Assembly (NCBI GenBank): GCA_020740775.1
Contig: JAHEWK010000002.1
Span: 1,674,001 to 1,738,000 of the forward strand
Length of the DNA: 64,000 bases
Direction of reading: 5' to 3'
From: Ilyonectria destructans
Lineage: Eukaryota > Ascomycota > Sordariomycetes > Hypocreales > Nectriaceae
Shown here: positions 22,890-35,374 of the stretch, piece by piece
Numbering within the stretch: position 1 is the first letter of the stretch
Layout: every line of letters starts with the position of its first letter
The notes under the pieces: model-generated
The model's database searches: none
Told to the model about the DNA's origin: nothing
What the model saw: only the letters and a program-made list of their open reading frames with translations
Made by a program: the position numbers and the translations under genes

Positions 22890-25800
22890 TCACGTAGCTT
22901 CCCCTTCCGTTTCTGTATCCTCATCAGCTTCCCCATTCCCGTCCTTGCCCTCAGCCATCTGCCCCGGTACCCATATCAGTAGTCCATCTTTATCAATCTT
23001 CATCCCCTCTGTCGGGATGATCCGCAAAACCTTCTGGAAATACTTGTCGCGCACCGTTAGCCCCGGCCGCACCCACGTCCCGTTCACCAGCGGCAGCATC
23101 CGGTACGTAGTTCTCCGCCGCGACTGAGGGAGTAGGTTCAATGTCGTCTGTTTCGACCCCGAGAAGGCAAACTGGTCACTGGGCTCCATCGTCAACCCAA
23201 ACGTCAGGAAGTGGTTTGACGGGTTCTCAATCGTCACATCTAGCTGCACCAGACTAGGGTTGTCCCCTGAGCTGTGGTACACCGATGCTAGCACCCGCGG
23301 CTCCGTGCCCAACACTAGGTATTTTCCGACTGGCATCTTCGTAGTGTTAACCACCCCATCGGGTCGGCTCTTTCGCTGCCATTGGATGACAAACGCCAGG
23401 TCCAGTGTGACGGGCTGTCGATCGTCCAGGCTGAGTTTCTGGGCCACCAGATCGAACTGTGCCTCATGCATCGTCTTAGGTTCAACGAGGACCCCATCCT
23501 GCGACACGCTGGGTCGTTGGACTACGTTGCATCTTGCGCCACCCACGCACGAGAGTACCTCCAACTCCATTTCGACCACCTTCAAGTCTTCCTGTGCAAA
23601 CGACGCATAGTGGCACAACAAGCACCACTTTTGCGCGAAACCTTTGGCGGCAGCAACGGCGTTGCCCTCATGCGCCTCCAGAAGTCCCTCGTAGTCAAAC
23701 AAGCTGGGCCAAGGCTCCGGGTGTAGTCGTGGAACCAAGTCGTAGTTCGCCTCAAATGCATTGACCACGTTCAACTGAATCGGCAGTGTCTGCATGATGG
23801 ACGTTGCAGAATCAGACGCAAGGTGGTACGACGCCCTCAAGTGTAGGTCAAGCGTAGTAGGAGCCTTTGCCGGTTCGAGGTTGACCACCACCTTGAATGA
23901 GGAGGTGCTCTTGATGGACCCGAGAACGAGCCCTGATATCTTTGACTCCGCCTCCGCAGCCTCGGCGGCCCCTTCGTGACCTTCTGCCAGTACTCGGATT
24001 GCAGGAACATCCTTGCCAAACAGATGCACATCCAGCTTGACGCTAGCTGATTCGTCCTCAGCGTTGAGCAGCTCAATCTGTAGCTCGATCGGCTCGTTTG
24101 CGTAGTACTGTCCCAATGGCTCTACCAGCTTAACCTCCATCTTGGGCGGTCGAGGCTGGATCTGAATCGTGTGTGCTTGTGGCCGGGCATGTCTAGGTCT
24201 TGCTGACCCTTCAACGTACCACCCGACGATCCGATCCGTATCCCGGATCCTCAATGTATAGTCCAGGCTGAAAGCCTCGTTCTTGTGGGATAGAACTACC
24301 GAAGATGCCGTAGCCACCCCCGGTTCCCTGAGGGGTATCTTCATCTCAAACACCCGGGTCTCGCCGGGTTTGAGTGTCAAGTCAGCTTCTCCGGTGAGCA
24401 GTGATGGCAGTTCATCCTCCGAGTCATCTTCAAAGTCCTCCTTTAGTGTTATTGAAGAGATAGAAACCCCAGAGTGGGATAATGGCTTATCATCTTCTGC
24501 CGACGCTTGCTCAAGCAAGATGGGCTTCAAGTTGCCGTTGAATTCCACCTTTAACGAGTCGAGCGACAATGGAGCGGCGTCGAGGAAAGTATGTGATGTG
24601 AGGGCAAGCTGCGCACTGCACGTTTCACCCGCCTTGCCCTCCTTATTCCGGAAGACCAGTGATGCTGAGATGAATGACCTCGTGGTGTCGTCCGACAAGC
24701 TAATCGATGGTGTGGATGGGGTGGTGACTCCTTCCAGGGATCTCCTGATGTCATAAGTCCACTGCGGCCGCCGGTGGAACTCTTTGAAAAGGTCAGCAAC
24801 GCATCAATCACAATACACCCTGCGTACGTACGGTTGTTCATCAGTTCCCAGTCAGCAGCAACCACCAAGTCTGCACGGCCCGCTCCTGCGGCAGCTCTTC
24901 GCACGACCCAACACAGTTCCTCTGAGATATCACCCCAGCCTTCGGACCTAAAAGACATGTCCTCCCAAAGTGGTCGAAGCAACTCGGCTGCATCATCCCA
25001 CCGCTCTAGGTTGGCCATTTCCCTGGCACAATCTAATGATATCTCGGCTGCGATGCGCACTTGCTTGCGGGCTTGATATTGCGCGGTTGCCTTCTCGAGA
25101 CAGTCGATGATTAGCTGAGAGTGGTTCACTCCACTTCCAGACACAGGGTACTCTTGGAATGGTTCTGGACACATGTACGTGTCGTAGGTATATGCCTTGC
25201 TCGCCACCAGCGACGCAGGCGTAGCATCGGGCGGATTTCTGTCTTCCTCGGGCATCTCGAATGCCAATCTCCGGCGAGCCACAGTATGGCGGGCTGCTAT
25301 ACGATACCAATAACCGGTATGGTGCAGCAATTCCCAAGGTTGTAGTCGCTCGCCTAGGACAGCCTTCTCCGGTTGAAGGAAGAGAGTCATCGTCGCAGGA
25401 GCTAGGCTTGGCACTCCGACCTTCTCGATTAGGTTGGCCATAACTATCGCCCACCGTGCTTCCCAGGCTTGCCATCCATAGTTGTTCGTCCCTCGTCCGC
25501 GTCGATCAACAAAGTCACCAATCCGGTCTCGATGGGACTGCCAGCGCCGAACTGCTAGTGTAGTCTGACCCATCCACATATGACATCGCAGGCATCGAAT
25601 AGCAACAATATCAGACAACAATCGGGCCTCGTTCCAGCGTGGGCTCCAGCTAGGAATAATATCTAGCACATCTTGACCTAGAAGCACTTCGTAGGCCTGC
25701 TCAAAGGATCGCAACGCAGCATCCGTCTCCTGTCGAAACTCGGCGAAGACGGCAGACTTGAAATCGTATCGAAAGTTCCAGTCCGAAAGCGATAATGTTT

Positions 25801-26702
25801 GCGATGTCCCAGACGTAGGCGGTACCGTTGGTTGAGGAGCAATGCCACGGGACCGCTTCTTCCTAGCATGCCGTCCAAGATCGCGATAGTACTCCACCGC
25901 CGAGGTATACAGGACACCAAGAATGCTGTCGATGACGCCCTTCAGCTCACTCGGCGATTCTTGGGGTGGAATATAGAAAACTGATTTCGGATCCATCGCG
26001 GTTCCCCTTCGAATGTTCTCCAGCCTCTCTGCAATCCCATCCGTCAAGGAAAGAGGCGCTCCGCTCTCGCCAAGAAGAACCACGGCTAGTCGAGTCTTGT
26101 ATCCCGATCTTGCGAGCGCGCTTTTAAGATTGTTGATATCGGCTTTGATATGGTTGTCATGGAGTGTTGTTGATGTCGGGTCGCTTATGAGGGTATAGAA
26201 ACAGAGGTAAACGCTTGGCACTAGTTCCTGGTGCTTCTTGATCCATTGCGCATCGATGAGTCCGTCGGGATACAGAGTCGACACCGGGCTCAGAGGCGAG
26301 AACGGTGAGTGCAACGTAGGCGCCACATCGAGGGGCTCGGTATCTTCGGGGAGTCGAGCTCGTCGAGGCGGGAAAATAAATGACTGTCCCATAGTCAGAT
26401 TCATCACCATCCAGAGCAAGGGTTCAGGACTGCCGTACTCTTCCCAGTGTCCTGATTCGAAACCTGTGAGGCTCTTCTCTCTCAACTCCGCTCCATGACC
26501 TCCCCTGGGCATTGATCTCGTCAAAGTACTGCCCCAGTACCTCGGCCTCCTTGCTCTCCAGTGGCGGCAGCTCCGACCGGAGGAGGATGCCCTGGTCCCT
26601 CAGTTCGGCATTCAGTGGGAGCTCGTTAGTCTCAGTGTTGAGGCCGGCGGCCACGAGAAACGGGACATTATGGTCCAGACTTCCCGCTGGGTATCCGTCC
26701 AT
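22890..26702 (-). CDS. TRAPPC11: TRAPP complex subunit 11 (foie gras/Gryzun)
   Basis: Subunit of the TRAPP tethering complex for ER-Golgi traffic and autophagy. Exons are 26702-26439, 26383-24832 and 24781-22890, giving 1235 residues. Exon 1 carries YPAGSLDHNVPFLVAAGL and REEPHRFRIRTLGR. Joining the 56-nt intron restores LGRSFIFPPRRARLPEDTEP. The foie gras domain lies at about residues 285-590, starting near NFRYDFKSAVFAEFRQETDA and including WEARWAIVMANLIEKVG. Intron 2 (51 nt) joins ELMNN to QFHRRPQWTYDIRRSLEG. The second half is beta-sandwich-like Gryzun sequence, for example LGQYYANEPIELQIELLNAE. The C-terminus is acidic. The mL41 gene is divergent, 503 bp away. Confidence 0.93.
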
Positions 26703-27205
26703 GGTGGTCGCGTCGGAAGCTCGAAGGCATGGGTCGCTGCGTCAGTCTTGTCGGTAATTCAGAGCTGTTGGAGCTGTTGGAGACGTTAGTTGGCTGCCCC
26801 TCGTTCAACCACACCAGCCGCTTACGTCGCCCATAACCAAATACGTTGAAACCACGCTCCGCCGACGATTATTTTCGATATTCAAAGGTTCAAACTCGCA
26901 AATGCAGCTTCGAGCTACAAATTACCAGTCTGGAAAGGTACTCCCGACTATGTCATGGCTGGGTACCTCTGCGCAACATCCCACGCCAGGTGAGCGGCAC
27001 CCCTGCTGTCCGGAGCTAACCCGGAATCGGAACAACACGAACCGCCGACACTCCAAAAATTCGAGATGCACGATGCGCTGCGACTCTCGGCATCAACCGA
27101 CGACGACTCGACCCTCGACGAAGCCTCTCCCTCCCGATCGCCTTACTCTCGCCTACCGGCGCACTCACAACTGGACCGGTATTGCGCTGAGCCCTCACCG
27201 CCACC
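26703..27205. other. Divergent promoter region TRAPPC11 / mL41
   Basis: About 500 bp between two start codons on opposite strands. It is expected to carry both promoters; no specific site is claimed. Confidence 0.55.
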
Positions 27206-27581
27206 ATGAGACCTACGCAAATACTCTCCGTCGGCCGCTACCGCCATCTGAAGCTCACCACCAAGGATGTCGCCAAGGGCTACTACAAGGGTAACCGCAC
27301 AGGATCAATGGGTCGGCATACCAAGTACGGAGGCTATGTGATCGAATGGAACAAGGTCCGGACGTATGCTGTGCCGCAGAACCTGAAGGATTTCAAGGTG
27401 GGTTGATGCCGGCATAATTGAGAGGGTAGTGGTGCAGGATACTGACTTACTGGAACAGCTCACTCCCTTCGTGAGCCGGGAAATCAAGGCACAGAAGGGT
27501 GACTACCAGGGCCTCGAGAAGGGCCCCCAAGACCCCCAATTCTACGTCGAGCAGTGGAAGCGATACAATGGCGTGGACTAA
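27206..27581 (+). CDS. MRPL27: Mitochondrial ribosomal protein mL41 (54S, Mrpl27)
   Basis: Large-subunit mitochondrial ribosomal protein. Exons are 27206-27397 and 27459-27581, giving 104 residues in phase 0. It begins RPTQILSVGRYRHLKLTTKD, followed by KGYYKGNRTGSMGRHTKYGG, the family's basic, glycine-rich start. Exon 2 contains LTPFVSREIKAQKGDY and ends FYVEQWKRYNGVD, the usual mL41 ending in filamentous fungi. The short length is normal for the family. The 61-nt intron has GT at 27398 and an ACAG acceptor. Confidence 0.93.
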
Positions 27582-27890
27582 GCGATTCCGACCAACCAAT
27601 ATGCGTTTATCGGCACAAGGTGGATGCTCCTACGGATTATAAACGAACAAGAATGCGCTCGAGGATCGAATTTGGGGACCTCTGGCGTGGCTGTATATAC
27701 CCATGTACAATACCACAATGTATGATAATGTACTCAATTCCAAACAACAAGTTGGATGATCAATTGTCCTGCCAAATTATTATGGCCGATAACTGGTATC
27801 GGTTATAAGCTCGAGATATCCTGCCTGTCTCATACTAAAGCAATCTGACCCAATCCTACATAGAACGCCCAAGTTTTATTATATATCCTC
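27582..27890. other. Convergent 3' intergenic region
   Basis: About 310 bp, AT-rich, containing the 3' flanks of the mL41 and HSL-lipase genes. Nothing else was recognised. Confidence 0.55.
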
Positions 27891-30653
27891 CTACTCAACC
27901 GCTTTTTTGGCCTGAGGCAAGCTCTCTACCGCAGTAACGAATGTGTCCAGCCCAGGCCGCTCAAGGGCTGGTGTTGACGATTCCACCTCATTCGCAAGGC
28001 CACTTTGCTTTATCGGTTGCTCAGAGGCGTTGCTCAAAGCACTCGGACTCATTGGTCGCGATCCTGGAAGCGGGGTAGCAGTATCGGAGTAGAGGGTCAT
28101 CATGCTAGCAGTGTCGGCCTCCTTATTAAGACTGAATGGCAACGCGATTCCATCCAGGAACGGACGTTTGCCTACCACTCCAGTTTCAGGTACGTAGTCC
28201 GGGTTTAAGAGGCCAGCTGCCTCCTTTTCTCGTCGCAGTTCCAGGAGCTGCGCCACGGGAGTGTCCTCATCCACAACGATGCTGCCCGTCTGGTTCTCAT
28301 TGAAAACCGTCCTGCGATGTGAACCACCCCGTGAAACTGGAACCCTGGGGTGTTGCTGCTCTTGTTTTTCAATGTCAGCAAACGAGCGTGCGCCTTCGCC
28401 ATGGTCTGGCATCGCAACTTGGACGTCTGGTTCTTCGTTGGCCTTTTCTGCCTTCTGTTCGCGCTCAACTGTCATCTCATCGTGCTTTGAACCCCAGAGT
28501 GACCAAATAGCCAGTCCCAAGCTCTTGTGTTTCTTGCCCTCAACCATCTCCGAATCAGCTCTTCTCCGTCCAGCCAATGCGCTGGGAGGGGGATATTCTC
28601 CGGGGCCAAAATCATGATACCCCGCTACCATGTCCTTGACGATCTTCTTGTGGACCTTGGCCTTTGAGGTGGCGTATCGGATTTCCCTTTGCTGCTTCGT
28701 TTCCAACCACTTCTTTACGGTCCCCTCCTTAATGAGACCAACAGAACTGGTTGGTATAGTGCAGCCAGGTAGCTCAGACTCGGGATCGAGAGGTAAAGTA
28801 GCACCATGTCGGGTTACCTTCTGTCGAATCATGTGGTTCTTAAACGCGGGAAGAGGGTCTCCGGCCTTTCCAACATGGCCTGGATCAGCGCCGGCCATTT
28901 CCCCCTCAACATTCTCTCTTGTAGTACCCTGTTCCTCGTGTTCTGTCTCTGAGCCCGAGGAGGAGATCACCGATATCGCATCATCGTCCATGATTTCAAT
29001 TCCTCGCTTCTGGGCTCTTGCGAGTGCCCAAGCGCCGAACTGGGCAATGGACCGATACATGTACTTGGCAGGGCGAGTGAAGCTAAGTGTAGGGGCCACA
29101 TGACAGAGGTCATCCCACACTTGAAGCTGCACATCTGTCGGCTTGTATCGCTTCAACAACGCCTTTGCCTTTTCATCCATGGCCTCATCTGGCAGGGCAT
29201 ACTTTTCGGGATTGGCGCACTTGTGAGCCAGGTGAATTTGTTCATCACGGAGAATCTCTCCTCCTCCAACCATAATAAGCAGTGGTGGGAGTCCTCCAAG
29301 GGTTGGTTGCATGATCGGGCTGACAAGAGGATGAGCAAGAAGCTCATTGGTTGCGTACATCTAGTCCAGTTAATTGTGGTCTTTAGTACCTGCGAGAGAC
29401 GACATACCTGAATCTGATCCTTAATTTTGACCAGCTTGCCATCAATTTCAACAGACAGAAGCTGCGCGGGGTCGGTAGGAACTCCACCATTGATCCAGGC
29501 TGATCTAGAACTCGCCAAGCTGGGAGACCCGTTCCCTTCGGCAAAGGGGGCCTGCTGTTTCTCCTTGAGCTCTTGGGTTCCCGTGTCTTCCTTGGTTTTG
29601 CCCTTCTTCTTTTTTAGAGCTTCATCTCTTAGCATGGTAATGTCATCTTCATTGGGAGGTGGCCAGGCCCTCGAAGGTTTATGATGAAACCCAGCTTGAG
29701 GGATGTAATCCAGCGGCGCATCACTGGAAACGCTTGGGAAAGAGTGCGTCAAGTCGACCCAAGGGCTGATGAGGATAGCACCGGCGGGTAGCGGAAGCCC
29801 TTGGTCTCTAAGCACACAGAGCAACGACACGACCATGCCGCCTCCGGCAGAATCACCCGCCAGCACAATAGTATCGGGATCTTGAACCGTCAAGAGATGA
29901 AGATATGCTGCTAGACAATCCTGCAGGCCACAAGGGAAGGGAAATTGAGGAGCGAGTCGATAACGAGGCGCAAATACGCGGGCCTTGAGCTTGCGGGCGT
30001 GTCGTTGCATCTGGTACCGATGTTCGTCGACACTGCCAAAGAAGTAGGCACCGCCATGGATGTACATCATGACACGCCTGCAGTTGCCGCCCTGCTTCTT
30101 CCGCTCGTATGCATCGGAGCGCATCTCAATCCACTGGGCCTCCAAGTTGCTCTTGGACTTGCGCCACTGCCACCACTTGGGCCCTCCAACCTGTCGAATG
30201 CCATCCGGGCCTAGCTGGGCTTGTAGCACCTCGGCCGCGCGGCTCAATTGATCATCGGAGATGGTGACATCCTCGACCTTGACCCATTGCGGGTGCGGCA
30301 CCCATTGTGCTGTGAAGGCCTGGAGCTCCTCGACCGTGTGATGCGAGGCAAACTCAAGGAACGACCGGATGAGATGGAGGCCCTCGTCGTATGAGAGATG
30401 CGCCGTGGGACGCTCCTTCAGGGGCTTCCTGTTTAGGTACTGCGGATTATCGCCACATTAGCTGCACGCCCAGAGAAGATACAATCGAATGAGCAGGGGT
30501 AGGGGAGCTTGTTTCACGAGAGCTGGAGTCACAGCTCTCTGCAGCTTGGTGCCGTGCGCGCGCGGCCAATGGTGTACGTACATGTGAGAATAAGGTCGAG
30601 ACGACGGTTGGCGTTACAGCCAAGGAGACGGACGTGGTGTTGAGCGAGTTCAT
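27891..30653 (-). CDS. Hormone-sensitive-lipase-type alpha/beta hydrolase with long C-terminal tail
   Basis: Esterase or lipase of the HSL (abhydrolase_3) family, 857 residues. Exons are 30653-30582, 30439-29408 and 29360-27891. The oxyanion motif is MMYIHGGAYFFGSVDEH (about residue 151). The nucleophile is LAGDSAGGGMVVS (about 217), and the likely acid lies in GGGEILRDEQ. The likely histidine is in WDDLCHVAPTLSF (about 453). Between nucleophile and acid there is a charged insertion with KKKKGKTKED and a Ser-rich stretch. After the catalytic domain come about 400 residues of mostly low-complexity, polar sequence (ISSSGSETEHEEQG) with a few conserved-looking patches. Fungal members of this group share such a tail; its role is unknown to me. 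Divergent to TSR2. Confidence 0.88.
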
Positions 30654-31171
30654 GGCTGCGCTGTGCTTTGGAGATTTGCAAGATGTGCCATCAAGCTAGC
30701 TGCCGTGTTTCCATAAAGTTGAGTATATGAGCTGACGGGACTGGTGACTCCTCAAGAACTGCCAGAAGGGGCAGGAACGCCTGCCCGGAACCTTAAGTTG
30801 CCCAGCGTTCCAGTGCGGTTGGGCTCACTAGGGGACGGACCCATGATGTCATGTGTCCTACCAAAACAGCCTAAACATACGTAGGCACTCGTTTAGAGGT
30901 ACCCCTGATTTGATATAATTCGGGACGGAAGCGTCAAGATCCGCGTCCCGGTATTCGTCCCGGTATTGCATGCAGACTTGGCATTGGCATGGGCAGAATT
31001 ACTATGCTAAAGGAGCTCGGTGGTCCGTGCGCGTAGCAGTGCGGATTGTGGATTCGTTTGTGTGTGGATTGTCAACACCAAAAAAATTGTGCACAGGCTA
31101 CCCGTCTCCCCTCCAAATTGCCCCTCCAAACCCCTCCAGAACCACTCTAAACCACCGGACCATCACCAACC
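30654..31171. other. Divergent promoter region HSL lipase / TSR2
   Basis: About 520 bp between opposing start codons. No specific regulatory site is asserted. Confidence 0.5.
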
Positions 31172-31848
31172 ATGGCGTCCTCAGAGCCCGCGCAGCTGCC
31201 CCCAGCGGGTATGTATTTTTGTTCTCTTCTTCAGAGGCCATTCCGTGGATCTGATAACCGCTAACGCCAACACCTCGGACAGCAACCCGTCAGTCCAACT
31301 TCGAGCAGGGCGTTGCCTACGCCCTCCACCTCTGGCCGGCCCTCACCCTCTCCGTCCAGAACCACTGGGGCGGCCCCGACTCCGCCGATAAGCGCGACTG
31401 GTTTGCTGGTGCCATCGCCGAGCTGTTCCCCGAGTTTGTCGACACCCCGCCCGCCAAGGCCGTCGAGGAGCCCGACCTGGAGGATGTCGAGACTATGCTG
31501 CTACAAATCATGGTTGACGAGTTCGAGGTCAACGTCGACGACGACTCTGGTACAGAGGTCGCCACCAACATCATGAAGGTGCGCGCCGGATGCGCCATTG
31601 GCCAGTTCGACGACGTCGACGCCTTGAGGACCCGGTTCATGAACCGCAACGGAACCAAGGTGGACCAGATGTTCAAGAAGGCCGATGATGCCGACCAGGA
31701 CACGGACTGGGAGAGTGACGACTCGGACGATGAGGATGAAGGCGCTGACGTTGAGATGGACGACGCTCCCCAGCTAGTGGCACCCAAGCAGAAGCAGGAA
31801 CCCCAAGTCGACGAGGATGGCTTTACCATGGTCACCAAGAAGAGGTAA
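31172..31848 (+). CDS. TSR2: Pre-rRNA processing protein Tsr2
   Basis: Ribosome-biogenesis factor that in yeast chaperones eS26 (Rps26) for 40S assembly. Exons are 31172-31208 and 31283-31848, giving 200 residues. The tiny first exon encodes MASSEPAQLPPA, and the join gives ATRQSNFEQGVAYALHLWPA. The WGG motif that names the family is present (NHWGGPDSADKRDWFAGAI), as is LEDVETMLLQIMVDEFEVNV. A long acidic stretch (DWESDDSDDEDEGADVEMDD) precedes the C-terminal DEDGFTMVTKKR, matching the acidic tail of Tsr2. It is convergent with the BSD-domain gene, 221 bp apart. Confidence 0.93.
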
Positions 31849-32069
31849 ATGTCGGGGCTCAACAAGAGTTGACCGAGACATGGCAGCGAGTAAATATCAT
31901 GGATCCCTGATATTGATACCCAAAACAAAGATACAAGGCTCGTGGCTATTTTAAGCTGCCACTTTGGGTGTCACTATACCGAACGCCGACCAGCCGGACG
32001 AACGACACTCTCCCATCATCTCACATATACATTGCTCCATTCAACCTCCCTTCAAGGTCCCCCCAGGCT

Positions 32070-33529
32070 CTATTCCCAGTCAGCGTCGCTGTCATCATCA
32101 CTGTCATCTTCCTCATCCTTCTTCGAGTCCTTAGGGCTGTTGGGGGTTTGGGTCGTTTTGCCCGATGTTGCGCCAACGACATCGTAGCTAGCTTCGCTAT
32201 CGGCCTGGGACTTCTCATCGTTGGACTTTCGCGATTCGGCTGGCTTCAGGAGGTTCTTGGCTGGGGGGTGGATGGTAGTTGACGATGCCGCGGAAGCGGT
32301 CTTGACAACAGCAGGCTTGGCCTTGGCGGGGACAGGGACGGGAGCGGGAGCGGGAGCGGGGGTGGCGGCAGGTTTATCGTCGGACTCATCGTCGGACTCT
32401 TCTTCATCGGAATCGTCTTCGTCGGACTCCTCCTCGTCGGACTCTTCGTCAGCCTCTTCGTCAGCCTCTTCGTCGGAATCATCATCATCCCATTTAACAT
32501 CATCCTCAGCGGAGGCGGCTGCGAATCTGTTAGCATATGCATGTCAGTAAAGCCTAGCGGCAGCTCACCTTTGAGGAGATCTCGTCGCCTAGCATCGGCC
32601 GTCTCAATGCCATGACGAAGGAAGTAGTAGCGCTTCCAGAAATCGGCGTAGGGAATTTGATCGGGAACCAGCTTCTCCATGGTAGCTCGCAAGTCAGGGT
32701 ATTTCTGCAAATCCGTGTTGATGTCGGGTGTCTTCTTGTCGACGTCAAACTCCTTTGTCCATAAATCATATTCGGAACCGCTCGGGTCCTTGTTGAAGCT
32801 CTCCGTCGTAGTGTGTATCACATGCAGTTGAGCATCGAATCGTGAGGCGTGGATCACCCTCTTGCCCTGTGCATCCTTGCTCTCAAAAAGCACCGTCCCG
32901 CTCTGGTCGTTTGCGTCTGGTGCGGATACGCTGACTGCGTCGCGGAGATAGTTTCGAACATTGCTGCCAAATCGGAGGAGGGCCTCGTCTGCGGCATCCT
33001 CGGCCTTCTGTATGTCTTTGAGTCGCTTCGCAGCTTCGGCGCGAAGTCGGGAGAGCACGGTTTCGGACTCCTGGGAACCTTCTGCCATGCTATCTCCTCC
33101 TGTGGTCGCTGTCGGTGTAGCCCCTCCATCCTCTGCGTCCTTGGAGCTTCCGGCCACAACCGCCGGAACGGTCAGGGAAAGATTTCGAGTATGGCTAATC
33201 AGCGAAGCTCGAAGGTCGGTAAGCCCCTTGGTTGCATCCTCGCCCACTTCGGCCAGCTCCTTCTGGGCTTGGGTGACGACTTCTCCTCCCTGGGAATGTT
33301 AGAGACACTATCAGCAGCTCAGTAGGGACTAGCACACCTGCTTAACCACATTGCCGAAGAACCCACCAAGCTTGGCACCCCATGGGCTGTTGGAGAAGGC
33401 CTTGTAAGCTTCCTGGAAGTCATCGTTCAGAGTAGAGTGACTCTCTTCCGGCTTGGAGCCATCCTTGGCATCGGGCTGTTCCTTTTTGGCATAGGCATCC
33501 TCCTGAATGTGGTCGTAGGCAAGATCCAT
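32070..33529 (-). CDS. BSD-domain protein (Dos2-like)
   Basis: Protein with a BSD domain, resembling yeast Dos2; its molecular role is poorly known. Exons are 33529-33338, 33289-32579-region ending at 32569, and 32518-32070, giving 453 residues. The N-terminal [20 protein letters not shown] is typical of this group and is joined across a 48-nt intron. The BSD domain (about residues 215-285) contains [20 protein letters not shown] and then [17 protein letters not shown], with the invariant Phe-Trp pair. The last third is extremely acidic: repeated [11 protein letters not shown] runs, then a Pro/Ala-rich segment and a closing DDDSDADWE. Other acceptors near 32518 shift the frame; the chosen CGCAG restores the acidic tail. 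Confidence 0.88.
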
Positions 33530-34299
33530 GACGACTGGTTATCCGCAACGACGAAATATATTGAAATTAGTGTCCCGGTGCTTTATACACCCCCGTGCGA
33601 AAACAAATCGAGGTCGTGGGAGAGCGTTCGGGGGGATGTTGAGCTTGAGCTGTGGCGCCGTCTCCCTTGAATCCGTGACGTTGACCGACCTTGGAGACTC
33701 ACCTCCTGACCGGGCATCGCGGGGTTCAGTGGGGCCGGAGCACAGGCCAGTATCATGTTCACGTGACTGCCGCGACGACGTTTCCAACACACACGACCAC
33801 ATCCAAACTTACATCCTTAACATGCATTCACCTCGAGACTAATTACCAGTGTATAATTCAAAAGGGGATCTCGGCCCTGTCATCTGATTTTCTCTAACAT
33901 ATGGAGGAGTGCATGCGTATCAGCTAACCACCATGCCTAGCACCAGCCTATCACAAGCCAGTTTACGGAGAGTGGATAAGAGGCGACACCAACTTCACAA
34001 GTCATATCTCTTGACTGTAAAGATTGCTATGCAAGTGCAGGAAACATGTCTGGCGGCTGGTCTGATCGTTTATGATAGTCATGGTTACTTCTATTTCTAC
34101 GTCGGTTGGCTTGAATTTCTAGTTCCTCTTATCTGTGACTGATGGTAACCTGAGAATTCAAGACATCTTTGGGCTCCTCACATTTGTTGTTTTTCTAGGT
34201 TTACATGTTGGTAATCACCTTCATCCTGGCAAACACCCTCATAAAGGGGCACTGGGGTTGAACCCCTTTTCAAGGGAGTTCCATGCCTCAACGACGATA

Positions 34300-34375
34300 A
34301 CCGAGTGATCAAGAGGTAGTTGGTGAGAGCTCGGCATAAGCTTGTTTCTCGCAGGTTCGATCCATGTCAGACGGC
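34300..34375 (+). repeat. tRNA-derived relic / SINE-like promoter region
   Basis: An A-box-like segment, GGTAGTTGGTGAGAGC (34315-34330), is followed 24 nt later by a canonical B box, GGTTCGATCC (34354-34363). This is the spacing of an internal RNA polymerase III promoter. The acceptor, D and T stems do not pair properly, so it is not an intact tRNA. A degenerate tRNA pseudogene or the head of a SINE is more likely. Confidence 0.5.
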
Positions 34376-35253
34376 TTGGGAAGGGTTAAGGGATATCAGG
34401 TGGGGGAATAACCCCTCTGGACCCTTCATGGATTCCGGTGATTTGGACCCCGAGTCAGTAGGACACTCCACGTGTTTGTAAGAACCCTGTTTGGTTCTCT
34501 CATCCTGGTGATGGCATGCAGAAGATACCAGCCACAGACCCCAAGTGGCATCATTGACGTCAGAAGTCTCTCGTTTGGGAGGCTACGCAGGTACGGCAGT
34601 ACCCATGTTCGGCATCACCCTGACGGCGATCTCGATGACAGCATAAATGCTAGTGGACAAAGAAAATAACCTCACAATTTGCAATCACCTGAGCGGAAGT
34701 GGCTCGGATGCTCCCAGCCAAGCCACAGGCAGAGTGATGCTGTCATGATGCGTCGGCGGAGCATTTTCTAGCCAACCACACGGGCGGCCCTGATAGAGTG
34801 GAGCCCCTTGTTGATTGCTGGTGTCGTCCGTAGCCTCACCAACACTCCCCGGATCTTGGAATAATGAAGTCGCCCAATCACTACTACCGAATCGCTCCGG
34901 AAACGGTGCCTGGCACGACAAGCTTATGCCCAGAGATCATTCCCGTGAATCCTAAGAGGCTACCCTGCTATAGCGGGGATCCTCCACGCAAAGCCACCGT
35001 GGGGTCCAATGACGTAGCTAGCCCAACACTGTCTGTCACGAAAACCTTCTCTGACGTCACCACTTTTGACAATGTCTCTCAATTGGTGGTGCCAAAGTTC
35101 TGAATGATAGCAGGATCAATCCAAATTGCCTTCTGGCCTATGGATCATCTAACAGACAGTACCTCCCCGTTTTCGACTACCACAGATCCTCAACATGTGA
35201 GATCCCCATCCCCATCGCAAGCTCCAAGTGAAACATCGGGAGATCAACTTGCC

Positions 35254-35261
35254 TATTTAAA
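35254..35261 (+). promoter_or_regulatory. TATA-like box of the grg-1 homologue
   Basis: TATTTAAA lies about 115 bp before the start codon and is directly followed by ACCCCTAG. This contains a CCCCT stress-response-type pentamer. Function is inferred from position only. Confidence 0.45.
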
Positions 35262-35374
35262 CCCCTAGACATCCCACGATACCTCTCTCTTTCTTCATCC
35301 TCTCATCAGAACATCAATCAATCATCACAACCACCTTCAAACAATCCACCACTACATCCACCACTACCTTCACA

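Larger units (their letters stand above)
33530..35374. other. Intergenic region with tRNA-like relic and grg-1 promoter
   Basis: About 1.8 kb. It holds the BSD-gene promoter, a tRNA-derived SINE-like element (about 34262-34465) and the GRG-1 promoter with a TATA-like box. No protein gene is supported. Confidence 0.55.

Noticed and set aside
34300..34375. Intact tRNA gene
   Set aside because: A and B boxes are present but the D, T and acceptor stems do not pair, so a functional tRNA is unlikely.
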